A stretch of 64,000 nucleotides of DNA from Trileptium ribeirensis (Eukaryota; Nematoda; Enoplea; Enoplida; Thoracostomopsidae): the NCBI GenBank assembly GCA_030248225.1, contig JASANE010028458.1, positions 1 to 64,000 of the forward strand, written 5' to 3'. The notes beneath the pieces are model-generated. The model had not been told where the DNA came from, made no database searches, and saw only the letters and a list, made by a program, of their open reading frames with translations. This document shows positions 12,037 through 24,017 of the stretch, in pieces; position 1 is the first letter of the stretch; each line of letters begins with the position of its first letter. A program made the translations under genes and the position numbers.

Positions 12037-13582
12037 ACGTTTACGTGTTACTAGTTATAAACTATATATATATATAATTTCATAATACAGTTTTCAATAA
12101 AATAACACTAAAAGGAATTAAACTTTCACGTGTATCAGGTTTAATGGATTGTTGAAGACTACTGCTTCTTAATAAAGCGCAAAACAACAATCCGTTTACC
12201 CATGTAGAGACCGGAAGTCTGTCTCATTTGTGTCCGGTCACGTCGGTCGGTCTTTCTAAACATGTCATTCCACGTCCCAATATGAATGATTTTAATGGAT
12301 TAAAATCTATGAACATATCTGTCGCCATTATTTCTTAAAAATATCCGAAATTGTCGTGTTATGCGATGGTATTCGTTGTACGATGCGACTGCAAAGTTGT
12401 TATATAATCACGATTATGACTCCATTCAGAAGAAATTTAAAAGAAAACTTTAAAATCAAGCTGTTTCTTAAAATCAAGCTTAGAAACAACATAAGATGTC
12501 CTTCTCACGCGTTTATTAATTATCAGCTTTGCGTTAATTAGAAACATATGTTTATTTAAAACACATGGTAGTACAACATAAATCGTGCGATACAGCTCCC
12601 AACATCGATGCTCCCTCCCTATATAAGCTACATCGATGCTAATTATAAGTCGAATTCATATCTGCATGCTAATTTTTGTATCTGTATCGCCGCGACTTTT
12701 GGAGGTCAAACAATCCGAAACTGTCATTGTCTGCATAGTTCAGTCGGGTATCAAAGGACGCCGGCTATCGACTCAACAAACTCTGTGTGATCTTTTGAAC
12801 ACCAATATATAAAATTCAGGCAATAAACGTCTAATACAGTATGAAAACTATGTATATCATAGACCAATGTGCTTATACGTGCAACACACAGTTATGGGCA
12901 GAGTAACCCAGCCTGCCGGTACATTTTAGCCTTTTTCGCGGATAGTTTCCTCAAGGCACCTCCTTGTTGTCCACGATTGAAAACAAAATGTTGGCTTCTG
13001 CAACGTCCCTTCTATGTTCGTGGTGCTTTTGCAACCGCACAAGCGTCAAAATTAAATTTGCTATGTATTTATTTTTGAATCAATTTAACTAAAAAGATCT
13101 GTTTAGGCATGTAGCAGGGGACGCGTTGGAGTGTGTAGCAACGCTCATAAGATTGTGCTCTGCCTGACAAAACAGATGAAAAATATTAATCTCTCATTTT
13201 AAACTGAAAAGAATTTTTTCATTTGTAACCAACAACCATAACGACAAGAACTTAATAAAATTTGTTTCCTCTACATCTTAGTTGACTTAACACGATTGGT
13301 TTTTAACTTCTGCATAGACCATACATTTTACACAATGGAATATTAAATATAAAATATTATCCACCTCCTGATATGGCTTGCCCCCCCAATTTGGCTTCTT
13401 TCTCCTAAAACACAATTCTGTCTACATGCTTGTTTATTCTCGATATGACATGTTTCGATGTTCTCTCGAGCTGCTTACACCGCTAGGACAATAATTGATA
13501 ATGCCATGAAAATTTTAAATACCCCTGTAGGTACTTTCTTGTAAAACTTTCGGTAGTTAAGTGTACAACATGATATTTTATA
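12037..13582. other. Intergenic, nothing recognised
   Basis: AT-rich sequence with only short accidental frames. No repeats of note were seen. Confidence 0.4.
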
Positions 13583-13890
13583 TATTGAAATAAATAAAAT
13601 TATTAAATAAATTGTCAAATTAATATATCATATACCAAACTTGGATTTGTTGCACGCTCATATTTTATAAGATAAGGTGATTTCGATGTGATCCAAATAA
13701 ATAAAATTATTAAATATATTGTCAAATTTATATATCATGTACCAAACTTGGATTGTCTATGCTCACAATTTTTTATAAGATAAGGTGATTTCGATGTGAT
13801 CCAAATAAATAAAATTATTAAATATATTGTCAAATTTATATATCATGTACCAAACTTGGATTTGTCGCAGCCTCATATTTTACTAATTCA
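13583..13890. repeat. Tandem repeat, three ~107-bp AT-rich units
   Basis: taaataaaattatt recurs at 13591, 13698 and 13806. The units share tatatcatgtaccaaacttgg and ataaggtgatttcgatgtga. The array abuts the longer 105-bp satellite but differs from it in sequence. Confidence 0.85.
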
Positions 13891-13924
13891 AAATATCACA
13901 ACGCAGACATAGGCAACGATGGGC

Positions 13925-16835
13925 GTACGAATTTAAAATCCCGTTATATTTAACCAGCTATAGACCCGTAAAGCACACAGAACCCAATTTGATGATGGAC
14001 TCGGCAGAGCTTTGTTGGCAGCGATGTGGCGCACGAACTTGAAATCCCTTTATATTTAACTAGCTATAATCCGTAAAGACAGACCCAATTTACTACTGGA
14101 TTCGGCAGAGCTTTGTTGGCAGCGATGTGCGTACGAACTAAGAAATTCCTTTATATTTAACTAGCTATAACCCGTAAAGCACACAGAACCGAATTTGATG
14201 ATGCATACGGCAGACTTTGTTGGCAGCGATGTGGCGACGAACTGGAAATCCCTTTATATTTAACTAGCTATAAACCGTGAAGCACAGAGAACCCAATTTG
14301 AGAGGATTTGGTAGAAGTGTGGGAGGAGGGCGTACGAACAGAAAATCCTTTGACGAAGGCGTAACCGAAAAGCCCAGAACACTTGATGATGTACTCGTCA
14401 GAGCTTTGTTGGCAGCGATGTGGCGCACGAACTTGAAATCCCTTTATATTTAACTAGCTACAACCCGTAAAGCACACAGAACCCAATTTGATGATGGATT
14501 CGGCAGAGCTTTGTTGGCAGCGATGTGGCGTAACTAGAAATCCCTTTATATTTAACTAGCTATAACCCGTAAAGCACACAGAACCCAATTTGATGATGTA
14601 CTCGGCAGAGCTTTGGTGGCAGCGATGTGGCGCACGAACTTGAAATCCCTTTATATTTAACTAGTTATAACCCGTAAAGCACACAGAACCCAATTTGATG
14701 ACGGATTCGGCAAAGCTTTGTTGGCAGCGATGTGGCGTACGAACTAGAAATCCCTTTATATTTAACTAGCTATAACCCGTAAAGCACACAGAACCCAATT
14801 TGATATTGGACTCGGCAGAGCTTTGTTGGCAGCGATGTGGCGTACGAACTAGAAATCCCTTTATATTTAACTAGCTATAACCCGTAAAGCACACAGAACA
14901 CAATTTGATGATGGACTCGGCAGAGCTTTGTTGGCAGCGATGTGGCGTACGAACTAGAAATCCCTTTATATTTAACTAGCTATAACCCGTAAAGCACTCA
15001 GAACCCAATTTGATGATGGACTCGGCAGAGCTTTGTTGGCAGCGATGTGGCGCACGAACTTGAAATCCCTTTATATTTAACTGGCTATAACCCGTAAGCA
15101 CACAGAACCCAATTTGATGATGGGCTCGGCAGAGCTTTGTTGGCAGCGATGTGGCGCACGAACTTGAAATCCCTTTATATTTAACTGGATATAACCCGTA
15201 AAGCACACAGAACCCAATTTGATGATGGACTCGGCAGAGCTTTGTTGGCAGCGATGTGGCGCACTAACTTGAAATCCCCTTATATTTAACTAGCTATAAT
15301 CCGTAAAGCACACAGAAACCAATTTGATGATGGATTCGCCAAGATTTTGTTGGCAGCGATGTGGCGCACTAAACTTGAAATCCCTTTATATTTACCTAAC
15401 TATAACCCGTAAAGCACACAGAACCCGATTAATGATGGATTCGGCAGAGCTTTGTTGGCAGCGATGTGGCGTACGAACTAGAAATCCCTTTATATTTAAC
15501 TAGCTATAACCCGTAAAGCACACAGAACCCAACTTGATGATGGACTCGGCAGAGCTTTGTTGGCAGCGATGTGGCGCACGAACTTGAAATCCCTTTATAT
15601 TTAACTAGCTACAACCCGTAAAGCACACAGAACCCAATTTGATGATGGATTCGGCAGGGCTTTGTTGGCAGCGATGTGGCGTAACTAGAAATCCCTTTAT
15701 ATTTAACTAGCTATAACCCGTAAAGCACACAGAACCCAATTTGATGATGGACTCGGCAGAGCTTTGGTGGCAGCGATGTGGCGCACGAACTTGAAATCCC
15801 TTTATATTTAACTAGCTATAACCCGTAAAGCACGCAGAACCCAATTTGATGTTGGACTCAGCAGAGCTTTGTTGGCAGCGATGTGGCGCACGAACTTGAA
15901 ATCCCTTTATATTTAACTAGCTATAACCCGTAAAGCACACAGAACCCAATTTGATGATGGAATCGGCAAGAAAACTTTTGTTGGCAGCGATGTAGCGCAC
16001 AAACTTGAAATCCCTTTATATTTAGATGGCTATAACCCGTAAAGCACACAGAACCCAATTTGATGATGGACTCGGTAGGAATTTTGTTGGCAGCGATGTG
16101 GCACACGAATTTGGAAGAATCCCCTTATATTTAACTAGCTATAATCCGTAAAGCACACAGAACCCAATTTGATGATGGATTCGGCAGAGATTTGTTGGCA
16201 GCGATGTGGCGTACGAACTAGAAATCCCTTTATATTTAACTAGCTATAACCCGTAAAGCACACAGAACCCAATTTGATGATGGACTCGGCAAAGCTTTGT
16301 TGGCAGCGATGTGGCACACGAACTTGAAATCCCTTTATATTTAATTAGCTATAACCCGTAAAGCACACAGAACCCAATTTGATGATGGATTCGGCAGAGC
16401 TTTGTTGGCAGCGATGTGGCGCACGAACTTGAAATCCCTTTATATTTAACTAGCTATAACCCGTAAAGCACACAGAACCCAATTTGATGATGGACTCGGC
16501 AGAGCTTTGTTGGCAGCGATGTGGCGCACGAACTTGAAATCCCTTTATATTTAACTGGCTATAACCCGTAAAGCACACAGAACCCAATTTGATGATGGAC
16601 TCGGCAGAGCTTTGTTGGCAGCGATGTGGCGCACGAACTTGAAATCCCTTTATATTTAACTAGCTATAATCCGTAAAGCACACAGAACCCAATTTGATGA
16701 TGGATTCGGCAGAGCTTTGTTGGCAGCGATGTGGCGTACGAACTAGAAATCCCTTTATATTTAACTAGCTATAGCGCGTAAAGCACACAGAACCCTATTT
16801 GATGATGGACTCGGCAGAGCTTTGTTGGCAGCTCT
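13925..16835. repeat. Satellite array, ~27 copies of a 105-bp monomer
   Basis: The monomer contains ctttgttggcagcgatgtgg, gaaatccctttatatttaac and acccgtaaagcacacagaac. Spacing is 105 bp (for example 14821, 14926, 15031). Copies differ mainly at cgcacgaacttg versus cgtacgaactag, and several carry 1-10 nt indels. Blocks of several monomers recur, for example the region near 14400 resembles that near 15540, suggesting higher-order duplication. Short - strand frames through it are by-products of a period divisible by three. Confidence 0.95.
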
Positions 16836-17539
16836 GTCCATAACACATAATTGACAGCCACACATTCTTATATATACATGCATCGGCGTAGTATACTACT
16901 CAAAAGTGGGGACAGCTACAAAAAATTTGGGAGGCAACTGATGGCGAAATATTTTGGTCGATCAGTAGAGGTGAATCCCACCCAACTTGTTACAACACAA
17001 TACAAATTTTATTCAGTTCCTGTGGTACATACAAGACTTCACATTTACTGCAGTGCCTGCTTCTGAAACGCGTTCATGCGACTCTAGAATGAATAATCAT
17101 TAAACGTATTCCGCAAGACAAGCTTACTATCGTTCGCAGAGCTCTGCTATATATTTCTATGGTAAGATTAAATTTAAAGAAGGAAGTGAATAATAGTTAT
17201 GGCAGAAGGGTGAGTGAAACCTCACCTCTTACATCTGCCTATAGTAGTAGTTTGTCATGTTACAAAAAATAGGCGACTTTTTTCAGTTTGTTTGGGTGTC
17301 ATACGTTAGTTTGTCAGTTATTTAATAGAATATTAAAGAAGAAGCATACCTGTGATACTGGGTTGGGGTAGTAACTTCGCGTTTGCTACATATTTCTATC
17401 ATATTTCAAATAGTGTCAGTGACTCGAGTGAGCAGTAATAAAAGTTTTCGAGCTCAAAGCTGTAACGAAACTTTTATTGTCAACTTGCGTGGGTAAGTTG
17501 TTCCGAGGATTTATTTTAATACGATTACATAAGATGCGG
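16836..17539. other. Intergenic, nothing recognised
   Basis: AT-rich sequence between the satellite and the reverse transcriptase relic. No feature could be supported. Confidence 0.4.
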
Positions 17540-18520
17540 TTCAAAATGTTTTTTTGACTTTAGCCTTGAGTAGCTTGAACAAGTGCCCACGGGTCCTAGT
17601 TGTATCAATACGGTGCAGTAGTTCCTCTTCTGATTTATGTTCGTTGTTGAATCATTTGAAAACAGTGAGGAGATGGAAGCGTAACCTTCTTAGTTCCAGT
17701 GGCTCCAGTTTCAAAACTGTAACCGCTCGTTGTGCGGCGCATAATGGAAACCTTTGCGAGCGAATATACGTTGTGTAAAGTCAACATAAACTGGGTACCA
17801 CACAGAAGATGCATATTCCAGGATTGGTCGGACGTAGGTTATGTAAGTGAACAGTAGTGTTTCAATGTTGCAAAAACGAAAGCACCGAAACACCATGTTG
17901 GAAATGCAGTAGGCTTTGTTTGTTATTTTTCTGGAGTGCGTTGTAAATTTTAAATCCTTATTGATCCTAATGCCTAAGTCCAGGCAGGGCTCAGTGGATG
18001 GCAGTGAATCTCCTGACAACGTATGCGTGAAACAATGATTTTTCTTACCACTATGCAGTATTTGACATTTTGGGTTAGAGATTGTAAACTGTCATTTGTT
18101 AGCCCATTCTGAAACGTGGTTTAGCGCGGTCTGCAGCCGAAAATTGTCTGTTTCGTTGCTTTTTGTTGGTAACGTTGCATACAGTTTCACTTCATCGGCA
18201 AATAATTTAACTTTAACAGAACAGCATGATTTTATACAATTGATTAAGTCATTAATGTATAAGAGAAACAAGGTGGCACCAAGAATACTTCCTTGTGGTA
18301 CACCCGATAGTACCGGTTTATAACTAGAATAAGAATCCTTTAATTTAACTCGGAACTTTCGGTCCGATAGAAAGCTTTTAATCCATCTTAAGCAGGGTCC
18401 GGAAAACAGAAAGCATGATAGTTTGCATTGCAACTTTGAGTGAGAAACTGTGTCGAACGCCTTATCAAAATCGATGTAAGTGAAATCCACTGAAAGGCCG
18501 TTATCCACATCGCTTGCCAG
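17540..18520 (-). pseudogene. Non-LTR retrotransposon reverse transcriptase fragment (CR1/Jockey-like), degenerate
   Basis: Read on the - strand, 18508-18092 gives RT domain blocks in order: FTYIDFDKAFDTVSH, KSFLSDRKFRVKL, SGVPQGSILG and the palm motif as LFADEVKLYA. 18019-17711 continues the thumb-side region (YVRPILEYASSVW), and 17710-17540 continues with LELRRLRFHLL-type text. There is a stop near 18089 and another near 17711. The palm FADD is FADE, so the second catalytic Asp is lost. There is no endonuclease, ORF1 or 3' tail. This is a truncated, dead insertion; the family assignment is by motif pattern only. Confidence 0.85.
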
Positions 18521-18579
18521 TTGCGCCCTTGTTTACATAAAACATCAACACTGGCATTCATTTATATGTGAACATATCA

Positions 18580-18810
18580 ATATAGCTCCGACGATATATA
18601 TGTGCGTTCGTTTACATAACTATTATTTGTAACATAGCTTATATAGTTAAAGCCGTGCATACAAATCTCTGAATGCACGGTTAGCTATATAACAAGTTAT
18701 TTGTAGCATAGATAACAGTGCGTTCAGAGATTTGTACGCACGGTAACTCGTTCAAACTGTGCGTACAAATCTTTGAACGCACTGCTGCCTATGCTACAAC
18801 TATTATATGT
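18580..18810. repeat. Nested foldback element
   Basis: The arms at about 18701-18743 and 18757-18799 are inverse complements over about 43 bp with few mismatches (gtgcgttcagagatttgtac against gtacaaatctttgaacgcac). A third related palindrome, ccgtgcatacaaatctctga...gcacgg, lies at 18652-18682. The set looks like a foldback or MITE with internal duplication. Confidence 0.7.
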
Positions 18811-19904
18811 GTATATGTAAATGTCAGTCATCCACTGCATAGTCAAACAACATAAATCATTCTCATGCAAAACCTGACACAGGTTAACTTTTATTGCCCC
18901 ATTTGCTAACTGTTGATTCAACTGAGTTTGCCCTATTTATAATATCTGCTTGCACGTACGTTGTTATTTATTTGCTTTGCGATGTTGCTTAAGGAACCGA
19001 GCAACAATTCCTCAGTAGCTCCGTGGCCTGTGTACGCCGCTTCCACCCGCGCATCCCTTGTCCAGCGTTGCGCGATACACAAATTAATTCAGGCGTTAAA
19101 TGCTTAAGACAATTTTTCACGGTCTATGTCAAATGTATTTATGAAGATCAATGGTTTGTGTTTGGCTTAGCCTAAGAACTCGACATGAAATACTTTGAGA
19201 AATGTCACGAGGTTTTGCTCTTGTGATACAATTCAATAAGTATTTGCAGAATTTATTTATGGAAAATGATTTATAAATATTGGTGCAGTTCGTACGGACA
19301 CTCCATGGAAACACTTGTGACACTGTCCGATTCAACCCGATACGATGCATAACTTTATCGGATCGAAATCGTAACATGCTGCGAGGTATACAGACAATAT
19401 ACACGCAATATACGGTCGACGCAGAATTAGTTCGTGTCGGATTGGATTGGATCGAATGAAAAGTGAACGTCAACTATAGAAACTAATCTAACCGACAGTC
19501 TGCTCTAAGCATAAGCTGACACAGTATACAAACCTAACAGTGATGTGACCAAATTTGACGTCATGGTATGTCGTGGGCGAACTCACTTGACCTATTTAAA
19601 CTGAGGTGCAAATACATACTGAAGACGGTGAAAATAAAAACGTTTTAACCATAACAATGTAAAGAAATATTAAATAATAACAAATTTATATTTTTCACAT
19701 CTTTTGTTCACATGAAAGTTATACTCAATTTGAACATCTTTAGTGCTCTAATACTATAGCCTATTTTTTAATCAATTTAACGCCTCACATTATATCAGCA
19801 CTCGATCCTTTATAAACTACAAGTATATATCTGCAAAACATCATATAATGTGGTGCATTCGCAGTTAACAATTTCGTCACATATACATATTGATAATGAA
19901 CTCC
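18811..19904. other. Intergenic, nothing recognised
   Basis: Mixed composition with no recognised gene. A 114-codon - strand frame at 19129-19473 shows no family pattern. Confidence 0.4.
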
Positions 19905-20215
19905 AAAGTCCCAGGGGGATAGCGGTTGCGACGGGGAAAGACATCCCCCATGTGGATTAGGCTGTGGCGAGGGGGGGGGTCGTCAGGAGAAATAAAAGTT
20001 TGAAATTTGACATTTTTTGGCACTAATTTTATCAATTTTACCCACTAATTCCAAACTTCGCTCAATCTTTGCTCATCGTTTCCTAACTTTGTGAAAATGT
20101 TGGCGCGATGCGTCGATCGCGGGGGGAGGGGGGAGGATGGTGCGGCGGAGCTTTAGGAGGAACAGATTACATCTCAGGGGGATCGCGCCTGAGGGGGATG
20201 ATCCCCCTGCGCTAT
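19905..20215. repeat. GC-rich dispersed repeat with palindromic ends
   Basis: It starts with ccagggggatagcgg and ends with cgcctgagggggatgatccccctgcgc. The interior has an A/T-rich tract of aaatttgac/cactaatt words and a ggggggaggggggagg block. The same word types occur at 1356-1433, 26880-27060 and 61615-61800. Confidence 0.45.
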
Positions 20216-21082
20216 GTGACAAGAATACTTCGGCATTTTGGTATTAAAAGCAAATCATACAAGTTGCTATGAAAACACAATCATTTGAATACTTATCAAT
20301 TGTAACTCAAAAATGTAAAACATTGAAATTTTGAGCTTAAAGTGTGAACATGTGAAAGCACCTTAAGAAGGAAACTATGACAAGCCGTAGCCAAAGGTTC
20401 ATCTTACCACAGGTGTTGTATGATTTTTGGTTGGCGCAACTTTCAAAATTTATATTTTAGGTTAGGACAACGTGTTACTATTGGTATATCAAATAAACTA
20501 ACCAGACCGATTAATGACGGTAACGTAATTGACAGAAACTAAATTCACAGCAATACTGAATTAAGGCAAATATATAGTGTATATATTATAAGAAAATATA
20601 TCAGTGGTGTGCGCACACAAAAGCGAAAGTATATTTCTAAAACATTTCAATCAATAAGTTTTATACTGTAGTTATTAAAGCGCTGAAATATCGCGTTGAT
20701 ATTATATGAGTTCGTACGGAAGCAAAAGAAAATAGTTCACAATATTAAAGTTTGAAGTTTCAAACTTTAGGTAGTTGTCATTCAAATCATTGTTTCAGAA
20801 TTAAAATTTTGAACTATATGATTTTATTATTATACTTTTTTAGCGTTATCTGCACATATTAATGATTTTGAAAACACGTTATACTTTAGTATGTAAATAT
20901 CTATGTAATTTTTTTGCAAAGTATTAAAGAACATGTGCAATATACACAGCTCCGACGTCGTCCGGGCTCGAAATTTTGCAAGTGGTCCTGAATAACGCAT
21001 AGCTTGTCGCTGGTATATAAAAAGGAATTCACAAAAACCACGGTAAGACAATTATCCATTTCAACTAATTTAAATTAAACCT
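20216..21082. other. Intergenic or intron, nothing recognised
   Basis: AT-rich sequence. A - strand frame at about 20830-21051 (RQAMRYSGPLAKFRAR) could be an exon, but no family pattern or paired splice sites could be supported. Confidence 0.35.
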
Positions 21083-21750
21083 GACACTGCTTAGTATGTC
21101 GCGCAGAGTAACGATTAGCCTGCTACAGCTGTGCACGCAGGAGTCAATGCTTAAAGATTTATTACCACCAAGCAACAATTGAATCTATTACACTTCACAA
21201 AATACGTAACAACATAAAGTCACTTACCTGTTCGGCCCACTGCTGCAGTTTAGTTGTTTGAGTCACAAGGTTGACGACATCAAAAATTGAAACAAAATCA
21301 TTTTTGACACTGCTTAGTACTTCGCGCAAAGTAACGATTAGCCTGCTACAGCTGTGCACGCAGGAGTCAATGCTTAAAGATTTATTACCACCAAGCAACA
21401 ATTGAATCTATTACACTTCACAAAATACGTAACAACATAACGTCACTTACCTGTTCGGCCCACTGCTGCAGAGTTGTTTGAGTCACAAGTTTGACGACAT
21501 CAAAAATTGAAACAAAATCATTTTTGACACTGCTTAGTATGTCGCGCAGAGTAACGATTAGCCTGCTACAGCTGTGCACGCAGGAGTCAATGCTTAAAGA
21601 TTTATTAGCACCAAGCAACAATTGAATCTATTACACTTCACAAAATACGTAACAACATAACGTCACTTACCTGTTCGGCCCACTGCTGCAGTTTAGTTGT
21701 TTGAGTCACAAGGTTGACGATATCAAAAATTGAAACAAAATCATTTTGAG
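21083..21750 (-). repeat. Exon-bearing tandem duplication, three 220-223-bp units
   Basis: The unit boundary gacactgcttagta recurs at 21083, 21306 and 21526. On the - strand each unit contains the exon core encoding NDFVSIFDVV..LVTQTT.LQQWAEQ followed by gtaagtgac. It then has a stretch with a possible acceptor (ctgtagcag) and LIVTLR..LSSV. The middle unit has a 3-nt deletion that removes one Lys and keeps frame. The coordinates cover the exon copies at about 21448-21570 and 21231-21350; the parent exon is listed separately. This may be alternative or duplicate exons, or a decaying local duplication. Confidence 0.75.
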
Positions 21751-21838
21751 CATAAGGTTTAGTTGATGACGGAGCCGGCTTTCCGTTTGCCCACGCTGTA
21801 ACTGTTGAGTTCCAGCGATGTCGAAAGGCTCTAACGAA
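21671..21838 (-). CDS. Unidentified protein-coding exon
   Basis: The - strand exon of 56 codons lies between acceptor acttttttag and donor gtaagtgac, open in phase 0. It reads FVRAFRHRWNSTVTAWANG, then PAPSSTKPYAQNDFVSIFD, then IVNLVTQTTKLQQWAEQ. Evidence for coding: strong splice sites at both ends, an open frame, and two downstream duplicate copies that keep the frame. I do not recognise the family. It lies downstream of the - strand K2P pore exon, but its phase (0) does not fit a direct join to that exon, so it may be another gene or another part of the same transcript with exons in between. Confidence 0.5.
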
Positions 21839-22737
21839 CTAAAAAAGTAAACAGATCGTGTACGTCTGCAAAACGTATTATGATCGCAATTATTATTAGC
21901 TTAAAAATCATTTACTTACAACACGATGTTGCCATATACCTAATAAAAATGAGGGCTTTATAGAATTTTAAGCTTTTGCTTGTATTTCTCAAGTATATAT
22001 TAACTAGAATCAAATGTTTCATTTCAGGCAGCCTCAAAATCGGCACAAGCAGCGATTATATCTGAAGAGAGATAAATGTAATTTTGTGTAGTGCTGTGTA
22101 TTGATTTTATTGGGTAATCAGTTTACGCTCTAATAATGATCATATTTGTAGCTTAAGTGCCAAAATATAATTGCGAAGATCACGAATGAAATCACAGATT
22201 ATTGGCCCTGATCTTTTCTTGCGAAGAAATAGAACCTCACTAAAACAATGAACGCATAGGAAATTTGTAAAGAAGATGGAAAACCTAAACTTTTGTAGGC
22301 TTAACAAAAAAAGTTTCTCCGCAAGCCAAGTGTGAATGTAGCCAATTTTTTAACACGTAACACGAATTGGTTAGGATTATCGTAAAACAATTAACTCAGA
22401 TAATCACAAAATTACTGCTATATGGCAGGTCGCTAGGCCATAACTGGAATATTACAACCTAAAACGATTCTACATTGAAATTCTAGAGATTTTTAAAGCA
22501 CATTCTATGAGATCGAAGACCAAACATGGAGGTTTTGGCGAAGCGAAACTGAATTCAACGATTCAGATCGCTAGCCTCAAATTTACTCATGGTTATATCA
22601 AAAAGACAGACTACTTAGAAAAAAAAGTAACGTTCATAGGTCAGCCTCAACTCAAACGCAATGACCCTAGCGTCTAAGCCCATTTTTCTTGTAAGAGCTA
22701 TATCTCTACGATTATGATGTCACGTTTTAGCGCTTAC
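21839..22737. other. Probable intron or intergenic sequence, nothing recognised
   Basis: I looked here for a - strand K2P M4 exon that would complete the pore exon at 22738-22967 and saw none. A + strand frame near 22028-22075 after atttcag is too short to call. Confidence 0.4.
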
Positions 22738-22967
22738 CTGGGACTGAATCGGCCCAATCCGATGGTAGTCAACGTAATAAAACAGAAATATGCGGAATTA
22801 ACGCCGTTCCAGTCTTTTTCGATCAATGTGTTAAATAGTATTCCAAGCGAAAGATAGATTATAACGACAGCAAGTGTAACGTAGACTGGAACTTGTTCTT
22901 CTTCTTCCTCTTCGTCTTCGTTATTTTCGAATTCATCGCCTATTTCACTGTCGTTGCTCTGTTTGCG
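22738..22967 (-). CDS. K2P potassium channel exon: linker, M3, second pore (P2), with one-base frameshift
   Basis: The - strand exon lies between tgatttacag and gtaagcgc. It encodes a Glu-rich cytoplasmic linker (NNEDEEEEEEQVPVYV), M3 (TLAVVIIYLSLGILF), then EKDWNGVNSAYFCFITLTTI and the P2 filter GLG. Just after GLG there is one extra C on the - strand; without it the text would read the family's D..VPG and end with one base over, as in the paralogue at 61214-61460. With it, the frame shifts. This is either a pseudogene lesion or a sequencing error. The exon aligns closely with the second K2P gene. The rest of a - strand gene was not found, while a matching M4 exon lies at 25052 on the + strand. 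Confidence 0.8.
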
Positions 22968-24017
22968 CTGTAAATCAACTAGGAATATTAGTCAAATCGC
23001 AGACAAAAGTCGATACAACAATCGCATACTCAAGTTATTTGATTTCTAATCATATAACGATGCCATAAGTTTTGCCGCCTGAGGGCGTTAATGAAAAATC
23101 GTGACAATTTGTTTTGGTCTAGTTTCTGTCACGCATAAGTAATTTTTGGGTAGGACGGATTTCGATAAATTTTTTATTTGAAAAGCAAAGTTATGGCAAT
23201 GTGCCCTTTATATGCCGCGAACAGCTCGGACCCCATTATTGTGACAAAATTTGGCGAAAAACGCGTTTTAACGGTTTTGTCAAATCTTGTCATACCGTAG
23301 CAGTGTTTCGCCTCCCATATCTCGAGCACACATGCTTCTCCTGAAAAAAGGGAAAAACAGAGACATTTGTTCGAATCTACACCTTTGCATCCCGCCACAG
23401 CTTTTCAGGGACCACCTTCCAAGGCACATGCGAGCTCGAATACTGGTTCGTGGACTATTTGCCAGAATTAGTGATTTTTCATATATCTGCATACTATTGC
23501 GTGTTTTTACTTTACAACGCAGTGTCTATTAGCTTATCAAGCTCCCTGTATACGATGGTTTTTTTATCTCAGAGTCCTGCTTGACTATATTGTATCGTTT
23601 CATGAGGTTGCAAGAGTTTTACGGTAGACAGACCGGATTTCCAAATTGTAGTGTGTTTTTATTTGTTTAACTACGTATTGCGTACAGGACATAAATAATG
23701 ATCGCCTAAATGGCATAAATAATATCATAGGTGTCGCGGGTGTGTCAGCTTAGGGGATTAACGGTCAGCGGTAGGGGGAAGTCGGAAGGTCCTCGGTTGC
23801 GAGGCCCGCCGGAGTTCAGGGTAAATATGGCTTGAGTTTGGTAGCGTTTAGTAATCAGAGAATTGCATCTGAGAGCCAATACCTCTTTAGCAATTCAATA
23901 AGAGTGCAAAAGTTCCAAATTTTGTGTCATAATAGCATTGTTTTAGCTGTTGTGACTAATTAGAACTCAATGAGTGTATCTGTATACTATATTATATATA
24001 TTTTCCCAACAGTGTTT
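22968..24017. other. Non-coding stretch with dispersed repeat text
   Basis: 23726-23850 resembles 2515-2660 (ataggtgtc...gggtaaatat) and is GC-rich. Frames on both strands at 23174-23532 overlap each other and have no family pattern. No K2P exon was seen. Confidence 0.4.

Noticed and set aside
14976..16106. Small - strand ORFs in the satellite
   Set aside because: They repeat with the monomer and are broken by indels.
13925..16835. CRISPR-like array
   Set aside because: The whole 105-bp unit is repeated with no variable spacers, there are no cas genes, and the DNA is eukaryotic.
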